A DNA stretch of 64,000 nt from Microvirga puerhi (GCF_020089865.1 NZ_JAIRBM010000015.1:1-64000); one strand, 5' to 3'. Counted from the first letter of the stretch, positions 45,687 to 58,498 are shown. A program made the numbers and translations. Notes: generated by a model from the sequence alone, not told the origin.

Positions 45687-46268
45687 ATGACCCTCGCCGA
45701 TGCCGTCCTTTTGCCCGTCGATATGCAACAGGCCTTCGACCAGCCTTCCTGGCCGCCACGCTGGAACGAGGCGATCGATGCCAATGGGCTGGCGCTCCTG
45801 GAGGCCTGGAGGCGCCATGGCCTGCCGGTCATCCACGTGAAGCACGATTCCGTCGAGCCCGGCTCGACGCTGGCGCCGGGCCAGCCTGGAAATGCCCTAC
45901 GGCCCGGCTTCGAGCCCCGTAAAGGCGAAGAGCTGATCGCGAAGAGCGTGAATTCCGCCTTCATCGGCACCAATCTCGACCTCCGACTCAAAAGACTCGG
46001 CATGCCGACCGTCGTGGTATTCGGAATCTCGACGGACATGTGCGTATCGACCACCGTCCGGGTCGGGGCCAATCTGGGCTACGAGATGGTGCTAGTGGAA
46101 GATGCCTGCGACTGCTTCGCATTGCCGGATGGTGCTGGCGGAACGATCCCCGCCCGGGCCATCCATCAGGCTCATGTGGCAACGCTCGGATTCGAATTCG
46201 CGAAAGTCGTCACGACCCGGGATCTCCTCGCAGAGATGGCCGGACAGGCGGCTGGCAAGGCCGCCTGA
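45687..46268 (+). CDS. isochorismatase-family cysteine hydrolase
   Basis: This 193-residue enzyme has the triad Asp12 (VDMQQAF), Lys86 (AKSVNSAF) and Cys119 (STDMCVSTT), as in nicotinamidase/isochorismatase-type hydrolases. The substrate cannot be deduced; N-carbamoyl or amide compounds are typical. AAGGAGATCTCC precedes the ATG. It is divergent from an Lrp/AsnC-type regulator and convergent with yqeY. Confidence 0.88.
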   Translation: MTLADAVLLPVDMQQAFDQPSWPPRWNEAIDANGLALLEAWRRHGLPVIHVKHDSVEPGSTLAPGQPGNALRPGFEPRKGEELIAKSVNSAFIGTNLDLRLKRLGMPTVVVFGISTDMCVSTTVRVGANLGYEMVLVEDACDCFALPDGAGGTIPARAIHQAHVATLGFEFAKVVTTRDLLAEMAGQAAGKAA

Positions 46269-46283
46269 TCCGGCTCTTGCCTG

Positions 46284-46742
46284 TCAGCCCTTGGGCAGCA
46301 TCTCCTTGACGAGGCCGCTCGCCTTGGCGAAGTCCATCCGCCCGGCATACTTGCCACGCAGGATCCCGACGACCTTGCCCATGTCCTTCATGGAGGCGGC
46401 ACCAGTCTCGGCGATGGCGGCCTCGATGGCGGCCTTCACCTCGGCATCATCCATCTGCTTGGGCAGGTAGGAGGAGATGACCTCGACCTCGGCCCTTTCC
46501 TGCTGCGCCAGCTCGGCGCGGCCGCCCTGCTCGTACATGGCGATCGATTCCTGGCGCTGCTTGATCATCTTCTGAAGCAGCGCAAGGATCTCCTCATCGG
46601 TCGCCGGGCCCTTTCCGGCACCGCGAGCCTCGATATCCTTGTCCTTCAGGGCAGCCTGGATGAGGCGGACAGCCCCAAGCCTGGGCTTGTCGCCGGCCTT
46701 CAGGGCTTCCTTCATATCCGCGGTGAATCGTTCGCGCAGCAT
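46284..46742 (-). CDS. GatB/YqeY domain protein
   Basis: This 152-residue protein consists of the YqeY domain, related to the tail of the GatB amidotransferase subunit: MLRERFTADMKEALKAGDK, then VEVISSYLPKQMDD and DMGKVVGILRGKYAGRMDF, all conserved. It may act on tRNA-dependent reactions, but this is unproven. A GGAGAGG site lies before ATG 46742. It is divergent from carA; relatives in Alphaproteobacteria often sit beside carA and dnaG. Confidence 0.92.
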   Translation of the reverse strand: MLRERFTADMKEALKAGDKPRLGAVRLIQAALKDKDIEARGAGKGPATDEEILALLQKMIKQRQESIAMYEQGGRAELAQQERAEVEVISSYLPKQMDDAEVKAAIEAAIAETGAASMKDMGKVVGILRGKYAGRMDFAKASGLVKEMLPKG

Positions 46743-46878
46743 GCGCCTCTCCTTTAGCTTTAAGCGTTTGAGCGTTGACGTGGCGCGAGCGGGCCCTTAA
46801 GTCACCAGGATTAGGTCAAGGGCGTCACAGGCACGCCTGCTCAAGCGCGACCCATTGGGCTCGGACTTACAAGAGATC

Positions 46879-48099
46879 ATGACGATGCTGCAAGACAAAG
46901 ACACCACCGGGAGTGACTCGGGTGGCTGGACGGAGCCGCGCGCGACGGCTGTGGTCGTGCTTCAGGACGGCACTGTCCTGGAAGGCTTTGGTATCGGCGC
47001 CATCGGTGAGGCGACGGGTGAAGTCTGCTTCAATACGGCGATGACCGGTTATCAGGAGATCCTGACCGACCCGTCCTATGCCGGGCAGATCATCACGTTC
47101 ACATTTCCTCATATCGGCAATGTCGGCACCAACGAGGAAGACATCGAGAGCGTGAATGCCGCCTCCTCGTCGGGCGTGCGCGGCGCCATCATGGCCGCCG
47201 CGGTCACGGATCCGTCGAACTGGCGCGCCTCGCGCCATCTCGATGCCTGGCTCAAGGCCCGCGGCATCATCGGCCTGACCGGGATCGACACGCGGGCGCT
47301 GACCGCCCTCATCCGTGAGAAGGGCATGCCCAACGCGGTGATTGCCCACGATCCGAACGGACAGTTCGACATCGAGGCCCTGAAGGCCCGCGCCGCCACG
47401 CTCCATTCCATGGACGGGCTAGATCTCGTGCCCATGGTGACGAGCACGCAGCGCTTCGATTGGGACGAGAGCACCTGGACGCTGGGTGAAGGCTACGGCA
47501 AGGGTGAAGGAGCCAAGCACCACGTGGTCGCCATCGACTACGGCGTGAAGCGCAATATCCTGCGCCTGCTTGCCCGCGCCGGCTGCAAGGTCACCGTCGT
47601 CCCGGCCACCGCCTCCGCAGAAGATGTCCTCGCGCTCAAGCCCGATGGTGTCTTCCTGTCGAACGGTCCCGGCGATCCGGCCGCCACCGGCGAATACGCC
47701 GTGCCGGTGATCAAGAAGGTCCTGGAAGAGAAGATTCCAACCTTCGGCATTTGCCTCGGCCACCAGATGCTGAGCCTCGCCGTCGGCGGCAAGACCAAGA
47801 AGATGCACCAGGGCCACCATGGGGCGAATCATCCCGTGAAGGACAGGACCACCGGTAAGGTGGAGATCACCTCCATGAACCACGGGTTCGCGGTGGACCC
47901 GGAGAGCCTGCCGAAGAATGCGGTCGAGACTCACGTCTCGCTTTTCGACGGTTCTAATTGCGGCATCGCCCTGACCGATCGCCCGGCCTTCTCGGTCCAA
48001 TACCATCCGGAAGCCTCGCCCGGCCCGCAGGACAGCCACTACCTCTTCGACCGCTTCGTGAAGCTCATCGAAGACGAGAAAGTTAAACGCCAAGCTTAA
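46879..48099 (+). CDS. carA: carbamoyl-phosphate synthase small (glutaminase) subunit
   Basis: This 406-residue glutamine amidotransferase supplies ammonia to CarB for arginine and pyrimidine synthesis. It has an N-terminal CPSase domain (FNTAMTGYQEILTDPSYAGQ) and a class I GATase domain with nucleophile Cys292 (FGICLGHQM) and a His-Glu pair in YHPEASPGP. ATG 46879, after AAGAGA, is preferred to an upstream TTG. It is separated from carB by about 5.2 kb. Confidence 0.97.
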   Translation: MTMLQDKDTTGSDSGGWTEPRATAVVVLQDGTVLEGFGIGAIGEATGEVCFNTAMTGYQEILTDPSYAGQIITFTFPHIGNVGTNEEDIESVNAASSSGVRGAIMAAAVTDPSNWRASRHLDAWLKARGIIGLTGIDTRALTALIREKGMPNAVIAHDPNGQFDIEALKARAATLHSMDGLDLVPMVTSTQRFDWDESTWTLGEGYGKGEGAKHHVVAIDYGVKRNILRLLARAGCKVTVVPATASAEDVLALKPDGVFLSNGPGDPAATGEYAVPVIKKVLEEKIPTFGICLGHQMLSLAVGGKTKKMHQGHHGANHPVKDRTTGKVEITSMNHGFAVDPESLPKNAVETHVSLFDGSNCGIALTDRPAFSVQYHPEASPGPQDSHYLFDRFVKLIEDEKVKRQA

Positions 48100-48253
48100 G
48101 AGACTTTATTCTTCCGGCCGAGCGGCGAAAGCTTGGCCAGAAGAAGAATGTGCCCGCGACAACGCGTGTATTGCGCAAGATCCCCAAATCACGTTAACCG
48201 GTCGACAACGATAAAACATCGACCATACGACTCTTGATTTGGGGGTTCCTCCG

Positions 48254-48628
48254 ATGATCGCAAAAGAAAAGGCTGGCGAATTCAGCCGTCTGCACAGTCT
48301 GTTCACGTTCCACCTCGGGGTCGCAGTGGCCCTGTCCTGGCTGACCGCATTCTACGCGTCCTTCTACGCCCCCTGGGTCCGCAACATCCGCCCGCTGATC
48401 GATCCGTCCTATGCCGGGCAGGTCGAAAGCACCTGGTCGTTCCTGTTCGTCTTCCCGGCGGTCCTGACGGTGGCTTGGCTCATGTCCGTGTCGGGGCGCG
48501 AAGTCTTCCGCCAGATGCGCGTCTTCAAGAACCAGGCCATCGAGTTCGCCATCGCCGGCGCGCTGGCCTTCGTGGTGTTCTATCTCGCCATCGACCGGGC
48601 GGTCGCCGTCATCTCCCTCGGCCTCTGA
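48254..48628 (+). CDS. hypothetical membrane protein
   Basis: This is a 124-residue protein with three to four hydrophobic helices (about 15-40, 60-80 and 95-120) and charged loops. No family was recognised. GGGGG lies about 15 bases before the ATG. It follows carA and is transcribed in the same direction. Confidence 0.6.
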   Translation: MIAKEKAGEFSRLHSLFTFHLGVAVALSWLTAFYASFYAPWVRNIRPLIDPSYAGQVESTWSFLFVFPAVLTVAWLMSVSGREVFRQMRVFKNQAIEFAIAGALAFVVFYLAIDRAVAVISLGL

Positions 48629-48707
48629 GCTCCTCCAGGCGGGACTCGCTCAAAGTCCGCAACCGTGATCAATTCGCGCCCCGTAATGTCGGGCTTCGGA
48701 GTGATCC

Positions 48708-49559
48708 ATGCTGCAGACGAAACCAAAGACCCGCCTCGATTATGGCCGGCGCGTAGCGCTGGTCATCGACCATATCGCCGATAATCTCGACGGTGATCTG
48801 TCGCTCGAGCGACTGGCGGGGATCGCCTGCTTCTCGCCCTACCATTTCCATCGAATCTATCGATCGATCACGGGCGAGACTCTCGCCGAAACCGTTCGCC
48901 GCCTCAGGCTACATCGGGCCGCCATGGAATTAGCCCGCTCGGCCTATCCCATCGAGCGGATTGCGCGGCGGGCCGGCTATGGCTCGGTCGAAGCCTTCAC
49001 ACGGGCTTTCGGCTCGGACCATGGCGAGCCTCCCGGGGCGTTTCGGGCACGGCTCACTCCGTTTCAACCATTCGGAAACGGAGACGACATCATGCTGCCA
49101 GTCACCATCAAGGATTTCGACGGCGTCTATCTCGCCACCCTGCCCCATCGCGGCAACTATCAGGAGATTGGGCGCAGCTTCGATCAGATCGGAGCCTGGG
49201 CTGCCGCTCGCGGCCTTTTCACTCGTCCACCCCGGATGATCGGCATCTACTACGATGACCCGGAAAGCGTGCCGGAGGCGGAGCTGCGCTCGGAAGCGGG
49301 AATCGAGGTCGAACCCGGCACTCCCCTGAGCGACGGCGTCACCTTGCGCCACCTGCCGCCCGGGCGGGTCGCGAGCATCGTCCATAAGGGGCCCTATGCA
49401 GGGCTCGAAGAAATCTATCGACTCCTTTACCGGGAATGGCTTCCCCAGAGCGGCGAGGAGATCGGCGATCAGCCGGTCTTCGAGGTCTATCTCAACACAC
49501 CGCGGGACGTTCCGCCCTCGGAGCTCCTGACCGAGGTGACACTGCCGCTGAAAGGCTGA
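48708..49559 (+). CDS. AraC-type regulator with GyrI-like sensor domain
   Basis: This 283-residue protein has a two-part AraC DNA-binding domain at the N-terminus (ISLERLAGIACFSPYHFHR-type helix and RRAGYGSVEAFTRAF, about 10-110). It is joined to a GyrI/SbmC-like small-molecule-binding domain (about 130-283, ending VTLPLKG). This matches Rob/BmrR-like multidrug sensors. The ligand is unknown. Confidence 0.9.
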   Translation: MLQTKPKTRLDYGRRVALVIDHIADNLDGDLSLERLAGIACFSPYHFHRIYRSITGETLAETVRRLRLHRAAMELARSAYPIERIARRAGYGSVEAFTRAFGSDHGEPPGAFRARLTPFQPFGNGDDIMLPVTIKDFDGVYLATLPHRGNYQEIGRSFDQIGAWAAARGLFTRPPRMIGIYYDDPESVPEAELRSEAGIEVEPGTPLSDGVTLRHLPPGRVASIVHKGPYAGLEEIYRLLYREWLPQSGEEIGDQPVFEVYLNTPRDVPPSELLTEVTLPLKG

Positions 49560-49645
49560 TCTGCCGCCGGCTCCCTCGATTCTTGAGGGAGCCGACCTTT
49601 TCTCCACCTCCGGCGTTGGCGTTGAAACGAACCGGAGACTGCATC

Positions 49646-50200
49646 ATGGCGAAGGCGAAAGGCTACGGCGAGACGCGCGCCTACAATGCGCCCCTGAAGA
49701 CCGACACGTACATTTTCCAGGACAACGGGCTCATTCCCAACAGCCGCCTGCCCTTGATCGTCCGTCAGGGCGCCATCACGCCGGGAAGTGACGACCCGGC
49801 GAAGCCGTTCGAGGAAACCTTCCGCAGGAACGGATGGACCGGCACCTGGCGCAACGGGATATTCGATTATCACCATTATCATTCAACCGCCCACGAGGTG
49901 CTGGGCATCGTGTCAGGCTCCGCCAGCGTCCGCTTCGGCGGCGAGAGCGGCGAAATCATCGGATTGACGGCAGGCGACGTGGTCATCATTCCGGCCGGCG
50001 TCGGACATGCGCTGCTCAACCAGAACGGCGATCTTCTGGTTGTCGGCGCCTATGCGGACGGTCGCGAATACGACACCCTGACCGATGACCCGAACGTCAT
50101 CGCCGAGGCGCGCCGCCGGATCGCCCAGGTGCCGCTTCCCGACACGGATCCCATGGACGGGGCCGGTGGGCCCCTGACGAAGCTTTGGACGCAAGGCTGA
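49646..50200 (+). CDS. cupin protein, YjlB-like
   Basis: This is a 184-residue cupin. The metal-binding motif is visible as FDYHHYHSTAHEVLGI with His residues and Glu, and VVIIPAGVGHALLNQ supplies the second motif's His. It resembles YjlB-type cupins of unknown role. ATG 49646 follows a GGAG sequence; in-frame upstream codons lack a start site. Confidence 0.82.
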   Translation: MAKAKGYGETRAYNAPLKTDTYIFQDNGLIPNSRLPLIVRQGAITPGSDDPAKPFEETFRRNGWTGTWRNGIFDYHHYHSTAHEVLGIVSGSASVRFGGESGEIIGLTAGDVVIIPAGVGHALLNQNGDLLVVGAYADGREYDTLTDDPNVIAEARRRIAQVPLPDTDPMDGAGGPLTKLWTQG

Positions 50201-50284
50201 TCCACATCTTCGTCGTTTAGAATACGGCCTGATTCCGTCGCCACCCTCTCGCGCTTTGACGGATCATGATCTAGGACTCTCGCC

Positions 50285-50974
50285 ATGAACTGGCGAGATT
50301 ACTGGAATCAGGACACGCCGATCTATGCCAGCGAGCGGCACAAGCTCCTGCATTATCGGCTCGTGGCCAACGACATCATCAGCCTCATTCCTTCGCCCGA
50401 CGCGCGGATCCTGGATTATGGCTGCGGCGAGGCACTATTCGCGGACCGGGTCGCGGCGCGCTGCACCCACCTCTACCTCTCGGACGCGGCGCCGCTCGTC
50501 CGCGACCGGCTCACCGAGCGTCTCGGTGACAATCCGAAGGTCTCAATCCTGGCCCCGGAAGATCTCTCGACGATTCCGGACGCCTCCCTCGATCTGATCG
50601 TCGTGAATTCTCTGCTGCAGTATCTCTCGCTCGAAGAGCTCCGCGCGGTCCTGCAGATCTGGCGCGCCAAGCTGAAGGCGACGGGCAGGCTGGTGATTGC
50701 GGATGTGGTGCCCCCCGACCTCCGGCCCGTGACGGACGCGAAGGCGCTTCTCTCCTTCGCCTGGACGGGCGGGTTCCTCATGGCCGCCTTGCGCGGCCTC
50801 GTGCGCACGGCACTGTCCGACTACCGCAAGATCCGCGATGAGATCGGCCTGTCGCATTACAGCGAAGCGGAGATGCTCGACATCCTGCGGGATGCCGGCT
50901 TCACCGCCGAGCGCGCCGAGCGCAATTTCGGCCACAACCAGGCACGGATGACGTTCGTGGCGACGCCGATCTAG
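50285..50974 (+). CDS. class I SAM-dependent methyltransferase
   Basis: This 229-residue protein has the SAM-binding motif I RILDYGCGEALFADRV (about 40-55), then SDAAPLVRDRL and LDLIVVNSLLQYLSLEEL, and LVIADVVPP. Substrates of this group vary widely. Its stop overlaps the end of the convergent MFS gene by four bases. Confidence 0.85.
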   Translation: MNWRDYWNQDTPIYASERHKLLHYRLVANDIISLIPSPDARILDYGCGEALFADRVAARCTHLYLSDAAPLVRDRLTERLGDNPKVSILAPEDLSTIPDASLDLIVVNSLLQYLSLEELRAVLQIWRAKLKATGRLVIADVVPPDLRPVTDAKALLSFAWTGGFLMAALRGLVRTALSDYRKIRDEIGLSHYSEAEMLDILRDAGFTAERAERNFGHNQARMTFVATPI

Positions 50975-52212
50975 GCGGCCTTGGCCGAAAGGCGCGCAGT
51001 CCGCCGGTCGCTCGCCAGCGACATCGCGAAGACGCCGAGGCCGCACACCGCGAGGATCGCGCCGACCCAGCCAGTCGAGGCGAAGCCGTAGCCGGCGGCG
51101 ATCGCCAGGCCGCCCAGCCACGCGCCGAGCGCATTGGCAACATTGAAGGCGGAGTGGTTGAGGGCTGCCGCGAGAGTCTGCGCATCGGCGGCCACGTCCA
51201 TGAGGCGCGTCTGCAGCGCCGGCCCGATGGCGACGCTGCATCCGACCAGGAAGACGCAGATGGCAAGCATGACGGGATTGGTGGCCGTCAGCGACAGCAC
51301 GCTCATCACGACAATGCTGAACACGAGCGTGCCGCCGATGGTGCCCATCAGCGATTTATCGGCGAACCAGGCGCCGACGAGATTGCCGATGATCATACCC
51401 GAGCCGAACACAGCCATCATGAGCGGGACGGCGGTTTCGGGAAGCTGGGCGACCTGCGTCGCCGTGGAGGCGATGTAGGAGAAGACGGAGAACAGGCCGC
51501 CGAAGCCGACGGCGCCGATGGAGAGTGTGTACCAGACCTGCCTGCGCCTGAACGCGCCGAGCTCGCGCATCGGGCTCGCCCCCTCCTGGACCTTGTCCTT
51601 GGGCAGGAAAAGCCAGATCAGCAGGACGGTCAGGGCACCGAGGAAGCCCACGACCCCGAAGGCTATCCGCCAGCTCATGGCCTGGCCGAACCAGGTCGCC
51701 AGGGGCGTGCCGATGAGGGTCGCGATCATCAGGCCCATCATGACCCGCGCGACCGCCTGCGCCCGCTTGTTTGGCTCGACGAGGGATGCTGCGACGAGAG
51801 CGGCGACGCCGAAATACGCCCCATGCGGCAGGCCGGTGAGAAAGCGGAGAATCACGAAGGAATCGAAGGTCGGCGCCATGGCGCTGACCACGTTGCCGAT
51901 CGCGAACACGGCCATCAGCAGGAGGAGCAATGTCCGGCGTGCAAGCTTTGCGGCCAGAACCGCGATGATCGGTGCACCCACCACCACGCCCATGGCATAG
52001 GCGCTGATGGCATGTCCAGCCTGGGGCGTTGTGACGGCGAACTCATCGGCGACGTTGGGCAGCAGCCCCATGATGGCGAACTCGCCTGTCCCGATTCCAA
52101 AACTGCCGACGGCCAGCGCCAGTTCGATCAGGGCCGTGGCGATCCGAGAGCGCGGGCGGGCCGGTGCGGAGGCAGCGACAATGACGTCGTCCGCGCATGA
52201 AACATCCGACAT
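50971..52212 (-). CDS. MFS transporter, AraJ/YdhP-like
   Basis: This 413-residue protein has twelve predicted helices. GTGEFAIMGLLPNVADEF is the start of the arabinose-efflux (AraJ/YdhP) subfamily, followed by GHAISAYAMGVVVGAPI and the RRTLLL loop. Such pumps are linked to sugar or drug efflux; the substrate is not assignable. ATG 52212 has a GGGAG site. Confidence 0.9.
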   Translation of the reverse strand: MSDVSCADDVIVAASAPARPRSRIATALIELALAVGSFGIGTGEFAIMGLLPNVADEFAVTTPQAGHAISAYAMGVVVGAPIIAVLAAKLARRTLLLLLMAVFAIGNVVSAMAPTFDSFVILRFLTGLPHGAYFGVAALVAASLVEPNKRAQAVARVMMGLMIATLIGTPLATWFGQAMSWRIAFGVVGFLGALTVLLIWLFLPKDKVQEGASPMRELGAFRRRQVWYTLSIGAVGFGGLFSVFSYIASTATQVAQLPETAVPLMMAVFGSGMIIGNLVGAWFADKSLMGTIGGTLVFSIVVMSVLSLTATNPVMLAICVFLVGCSVAIGPALQTRLMDVAADAQTLAAALNHSAFNVANALGAWLGGLAIAAGYGFASTGWVGAILAVCGLGVFAMSLASDRRTARLSAKAA

Positions 52213-52421
52213 GCAAGCTCCCGCTTTTCGGAAATACGATGAACGCAACCAGATCATAGGACAAGCGAAACCGGGCTGCGACCCGGCACGGTCCTAGGCG
52301 AATCCGATGGGTTGGAACGAAGGCGATATATTGCACTGCGAAAGGGAATCTGACGACCGCCCGGGAGCGCAGGCCAGGGCTGCACGCACTGCCTGGATCG
52401 GCGAAACTTTAGGCAAAGGCG

Positions 52422-52817
52422 CTAGGCAAATGTCCACGCCTTGTGCGCCAGGAAGCTCCACAGCATGACGATGCCGGTCGTAACGAGCTGCGCCGCGAGA
52501 TAGGGAGCGCCGAGCCAGACCGTGAAAACCTGCATGAACAGCCAGGTCAGCAGGAATCCGACGAAGGCAACGGCCGCAAAACGCCAGGTTGCCTCCCGGT
52601 GTGGGCGGTTGCTCTCATAGGTATGCCGCCGGTTCAGGGCATAGGACACGAGCCCCCCGGCCACATAGCCAGCGAGCGTCGCCGGGACGGGAGCACTGCC
52701 GGCGCCCTCGACCAGCCCGATCAGAAGCCCGTAATGGACAATGGCAGCCGCAATGCCGACGCCGAAGAAGGCGACGAACTGTCGGGCGAGGCGGTGAAGG
52801 GAGGAAACGGGCGTCAC
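52422..52817 (-). CDS. GtrA family membrane protein
   Basis: This 131-residue protein has four predicted membrane helices, starting RQFVAFFGVGIAAAIVHYG and including YALNRRHTY, typical of GtrA. Members often flip or pass prenyl-linked sugars for polysaccharide decoration. GTG 52817 with GGGAG five bases upstream was preferred over an ATG at 52865, which abuts the repeat at 52868. Confidence 0.82.
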   Translation of the reverse strand: MTPVSSLHRLARQFVAFFGVGIAAAIVHYGLLIGLVEGAGSAPVPATLAGYVAGGLVSYALNRRHTYESNRPHREATWRFAAVAFVGFLLTWLFMQVFTVWLGAPYLAAQLVTTGIVMLWSFLAHKAWTFA

Positions 52818-52867
52818 GGCTCTCCCATAGCGGTTTGAAACCGCCGGGTCACCCTTCGATGTCATTT

Positions 52868-52910
52868 TGTCATTCCGGGGCCGCTTTAGCGGAGCCCGGA
52901 ACCCATATCC
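52868..52910 (+). repeat. REP-like palindrome, copy A
   Basis: The outer arms CCGGG and CCCGG enclose an inner stem CCGC/GCGG with loop TTTA. The flanks TGTCATT and AACCCATATCC match copy B in inverted orientation. Confidence 0.8.
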
Positions 52911-52968
52911 ACTGAGCTTTACGAATTAAGCGCAATGGCAGCCGCAGCCCCTATCCTGAGCTGTTGGC

Positions 52969-53011
52969 GGTTATGGGTTCCGGGCTCGCCTTCGGCGCCC
53001 CGGAATGACAA
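52969..53011 (-). repeat. REP-like palindrome, copy B (inverted)
   Basis: This has the same outer arms as copy A read on the other strand, but the inner stem is CGCC/GGCG around loop GAA. Arm and flank sequences agree in nearly all positions. Confidence 0.8.
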
Positions 53012-53277
53012 GGCGTCGTGCTGACCTCTCCCAGGTGAGGGCAGCGCTTTCTCCGGAGAAGTCTCCCCCCTTCACCCTGCCCCTCTCCCCACGAGAGAGG
53101 GAGGGCCGCGAAGCGACAATGGTCCGGCTGAAATCTGGGCACAGGGTGTCTTGCCCCTTCCTTTACGGGGGAAGGCCGTGTAAGAGCCTCTCTCAACCTT
53201 CAATCTGACAATGTGCCAGCTGCGCTTGGAAGCGCCGCATCATGCGGCCGCGCGGCTGGATACGCCTGGGTAGACTT

Positions 53278-56748
<3,471 letters not shown>

Positions 56749-56757
56749 GGACTGGCC

Positions 56758-56763
56758 TATAAT
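56758..56763 (+). promoter_or_regulatory. possible greA -10 element TATAAT
   Basis: A perfect TATAAT lies nine bases after the carB stop. The -35 region at 16-17 bases upstream matches weakly. A start near 56770 would give greA a leader of about 80 bases. Confidence 0.4.
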
Positions 56764-56800
56764 CGAAACTGCGAAGCTTCACGGAAGTTTTCGTTGATGA

Positions 56801-56839
56801 GCGAGGACGTCGGAAACGACGGCCTCGCGCCTCTTTTTT
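56801..56839 (+). terminator. intrinsic terminator between carB and greA (possible greA leader attenuator)
   Basis: The arms GCGAGG-A-CGTC and GACG-G-CCTCGC form a hairpin with loop GGAAAC, followed by GCCTCTTTTTT. The T-tract ends 11 bases before the greA start. It stops carB transcripts, and also any transcript starting at 56770. Confidence 0.8.
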
Positions 56840-56849
56840 GACGAGACGA

Positions 56850-57326
56850 ATGATGGACAAGGTCCCTCTGACGATCAAGGGTTTTGCGGCGCTCGAGGAC
56901 GAGCTCAAGCACCGGCAGCAGGTCGAACGCCCGCGGATCATCCAGGCGATTTCGGAAGCTCGCGCGCTCGGCGACCTGTCGGAGAACGCGGAATATCACG
57001 CGGCCAAGGAAGCCCAGTCCCTCAACGAGGGCCGGATTCTGGAACTCGAGAGCCTGATTTCCCGTGCGGAAGTGATCGATATTGCCAAGCTCTCCGGCGA
57101 TCGGATCAAGTTCGGCGCGACGGTGAAGCTGTTCGACGAGGACACCGAAGAGGAAAAGACCTACCAGATCGTCGGCGACCCTGAGGCCGACGTGCGCTCG
57201 GGCCGGGTCTCGGTCTCCTCTCCCATTGCGCGCGCCCTGATGGGCAAGACGGTCGGTGATACGGTCGAGGTGACGACCCCTGGCGGTGGTAAGTCCTACG
57301 AGGTCGTGGGCGTCCGCTTCGGCTGA
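56850..57326 (+). CDS. greA: transcript cleavage factor GreA
   Basis: This 158-residue factor rescues backtracked RNA polymerase. An N-terminal coiled coil begins [20 protein letters not shown] with the [18 protein letters not shown] turn, whose acidic tip residues supply Mg2+. A C-terminal domain ends [15 protein letters not shown] 56850 was chosen, with a second ATG adjacent. A terminator and a possible leader precede it. Confidence 0.96.
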   Translation: MMDKVPLTIKGFAALEDELKHRQQVERPRIIQAISEARALGDLSENAEYHAAKEAQSLNEGRILELESLISRAEVIDIAKLSGDRIKFGATVKLFDEDTEEEKTYQIVGDPEADVRSGRVSVSSPIARALMGKTVGDTVEVTTPGGGKSYEVVGVRFG

Positions 57327-57366
57327 TCTATATCTCTGGGAGGGGCATGAAGTGGATGACATTGCC

Positions 57367-57894
57367 ATGCTCCCCCTTTGCCGCCGATCCCTTCTGAAGA
57401 GCCTGACGATCGCGCTCCTATGCGGCGCGATCCCGGGAGCCGCGCGTGCGCAGCTCTTCGCCCCCGCTCAGCCCTTTCCGCAGTATTTCTCGTCCTTTGC
57501 AGTCGATGTGAGCGTCCTGAAAGCAAAGGGCCTCGGCCCCTTCGCGGATCTCCTGGCAGCCTCGGCGCTCAGCCAGCTGCGCGTGTCCTTCGGCGACCGG
57601 ATCGACCCTCGCGGCCCCCGACTGGTCGTGCGACTGACGTCCCTGTACCAGAGCCCCTTCACCAACGGTGGCGGCAATCGGCATCGCGGCGGTGGTGGCG
57701 GCAGCGACGGCGGAAGTGACTCTCTCGAAGGTGAGGCTCTTGCTGTCGGGCCGCGGGGCGAAATCCTGGCCCGCCATCCGCAGATGGCGGTGCTCGACGT
57801 CGACAGAGGCCCGACGGACCCGGATGAGCCCGGCCGCGCCGTCGCGATCGCCAGCCACTATGTCCTGTGGCTGCGGCGTCAACTCATCGTTTAA
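57367..57894 (+). CDS. exported hypothetical protein, Tat-like signal
   Basis: This 175-residue protein begins with CRRSLLKS, a twin-arginine-like motif, then a hydrophobic stretch and GAARAQ cleavage region. The mature part contains a Gly-rich loop (GGGNRHRGGGGGSDGGSD) and ends in a helix (HYVLWLRRQLIV). No family was recognised. It is close behind greA and may share its transcript. Confidence 0.65.
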   Translation: MLPLCRRSLLKSLTIALLCGAIPGAARAQLFAPAQPFPQYFSSFAVDVSVLKAKGLGPFADLLAASALSQLRVSFGDRIDPRGPRLVVRLTSLYQSPFTNGGGNRHRGGGGGSDGGSDSLEGEALAVGPRGEILARHPQMAVLDVDRGPTDPDEPGRAVAIASHYVLWLRRQLIV

Positions 57895-57897
57895 GTG

Positions 57898-58383
57898 TCA
57901 GCCGTTCGCCTCGACTTCGTCCTCGATCGGCACCAGCGGCTCGTCCTTGATCAGATCGAGAGTGAGCGCCGTACGCACGTTTCGGACATTCGTGAGGCCG
58001 GTGAGCTCCGAGACGAGGCCCTGGAAGGCGGCGAGATTGGGCGCCACGCACTTCATAATGAAATCGATGTCCCCGGACAGCGTCCAGCACTCCCGGACCA
58101 TGGTCCAGTCCTTGATCCGCTGTTCGAACTCCTGGAGTTCCTTCTTGCCCTGAACGTCGAGCTGAACCATGGCGAAGCAAACGATCTCGAAGCCGAGCGC
58201 CTTCGGATCGAGCATCGCCCGATAGGCCTTGATGATCCCAGCCGCTTCCAGCGCACGCACGCGGCGCAGGCATGGGGGAGCCGACAGGCCGACACGCCGC
58301 GCCAGCTCCACGTTCGTGATGCTGCCGTCAGCTTGCAGTTCCTTCAGGATGGCCCAGTCTATGGAATCGAGGCGTCCGCGCAC
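57898..58383 (-). CDS. Lrp/AsnC family regulator
   Basis: This 161-residue protein has an N-terminal helix-turn-helix (LDSIDWAILKELQADGSITNVELARRVGLSAPPCLRRVRALE) and a RAM ligand domain (about 65-150). GTG 58383 with a perfect GGAGGT site is the start; an ATG 27 codons upstream has none. It is divergent from the ELM1-like gene. Confidence 0.88.
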   Translation of the reverse strand: MRGRLDSIDWAILKELQADGSITNVELARRVGLSAPPCLRRVRALEAAGIIKAYRAMLDPKALGFEIVCFAMVQLDVQGKKELQEFEQRIKDWTMVRECWTLSGDIDFIMKCVAPNLAAFQGLVSELTGLTNVRNVRTALTLDLIKDEPLVPIEDEVEANG

Positions 58384-58498
58384 ATTACCTCCGGGAAAGG
58401 CTCGTCTCGGCTGAGTAGACGTTGTAGAGGGTCTGCACAAGAAGGGCAGGCGATTAAGTCGCAACGAACTTCATGAACTCCACAGGCACAGTGATCGA

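Larger units (their letters stand above)
52818..53277. other. gap before carB with two REP-like palindromes and a second repeat-like block
   Basis: The region contains the inverted pair 52868-52910 and 52969-53011. From about 53020 to 53130 there is also a C-rich block (CTCTCCC and CCCTGCCCCTCTCCCC) of a kind common as dispersed intergenic sequence. No gene is supported here. Confidence 0.6.
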
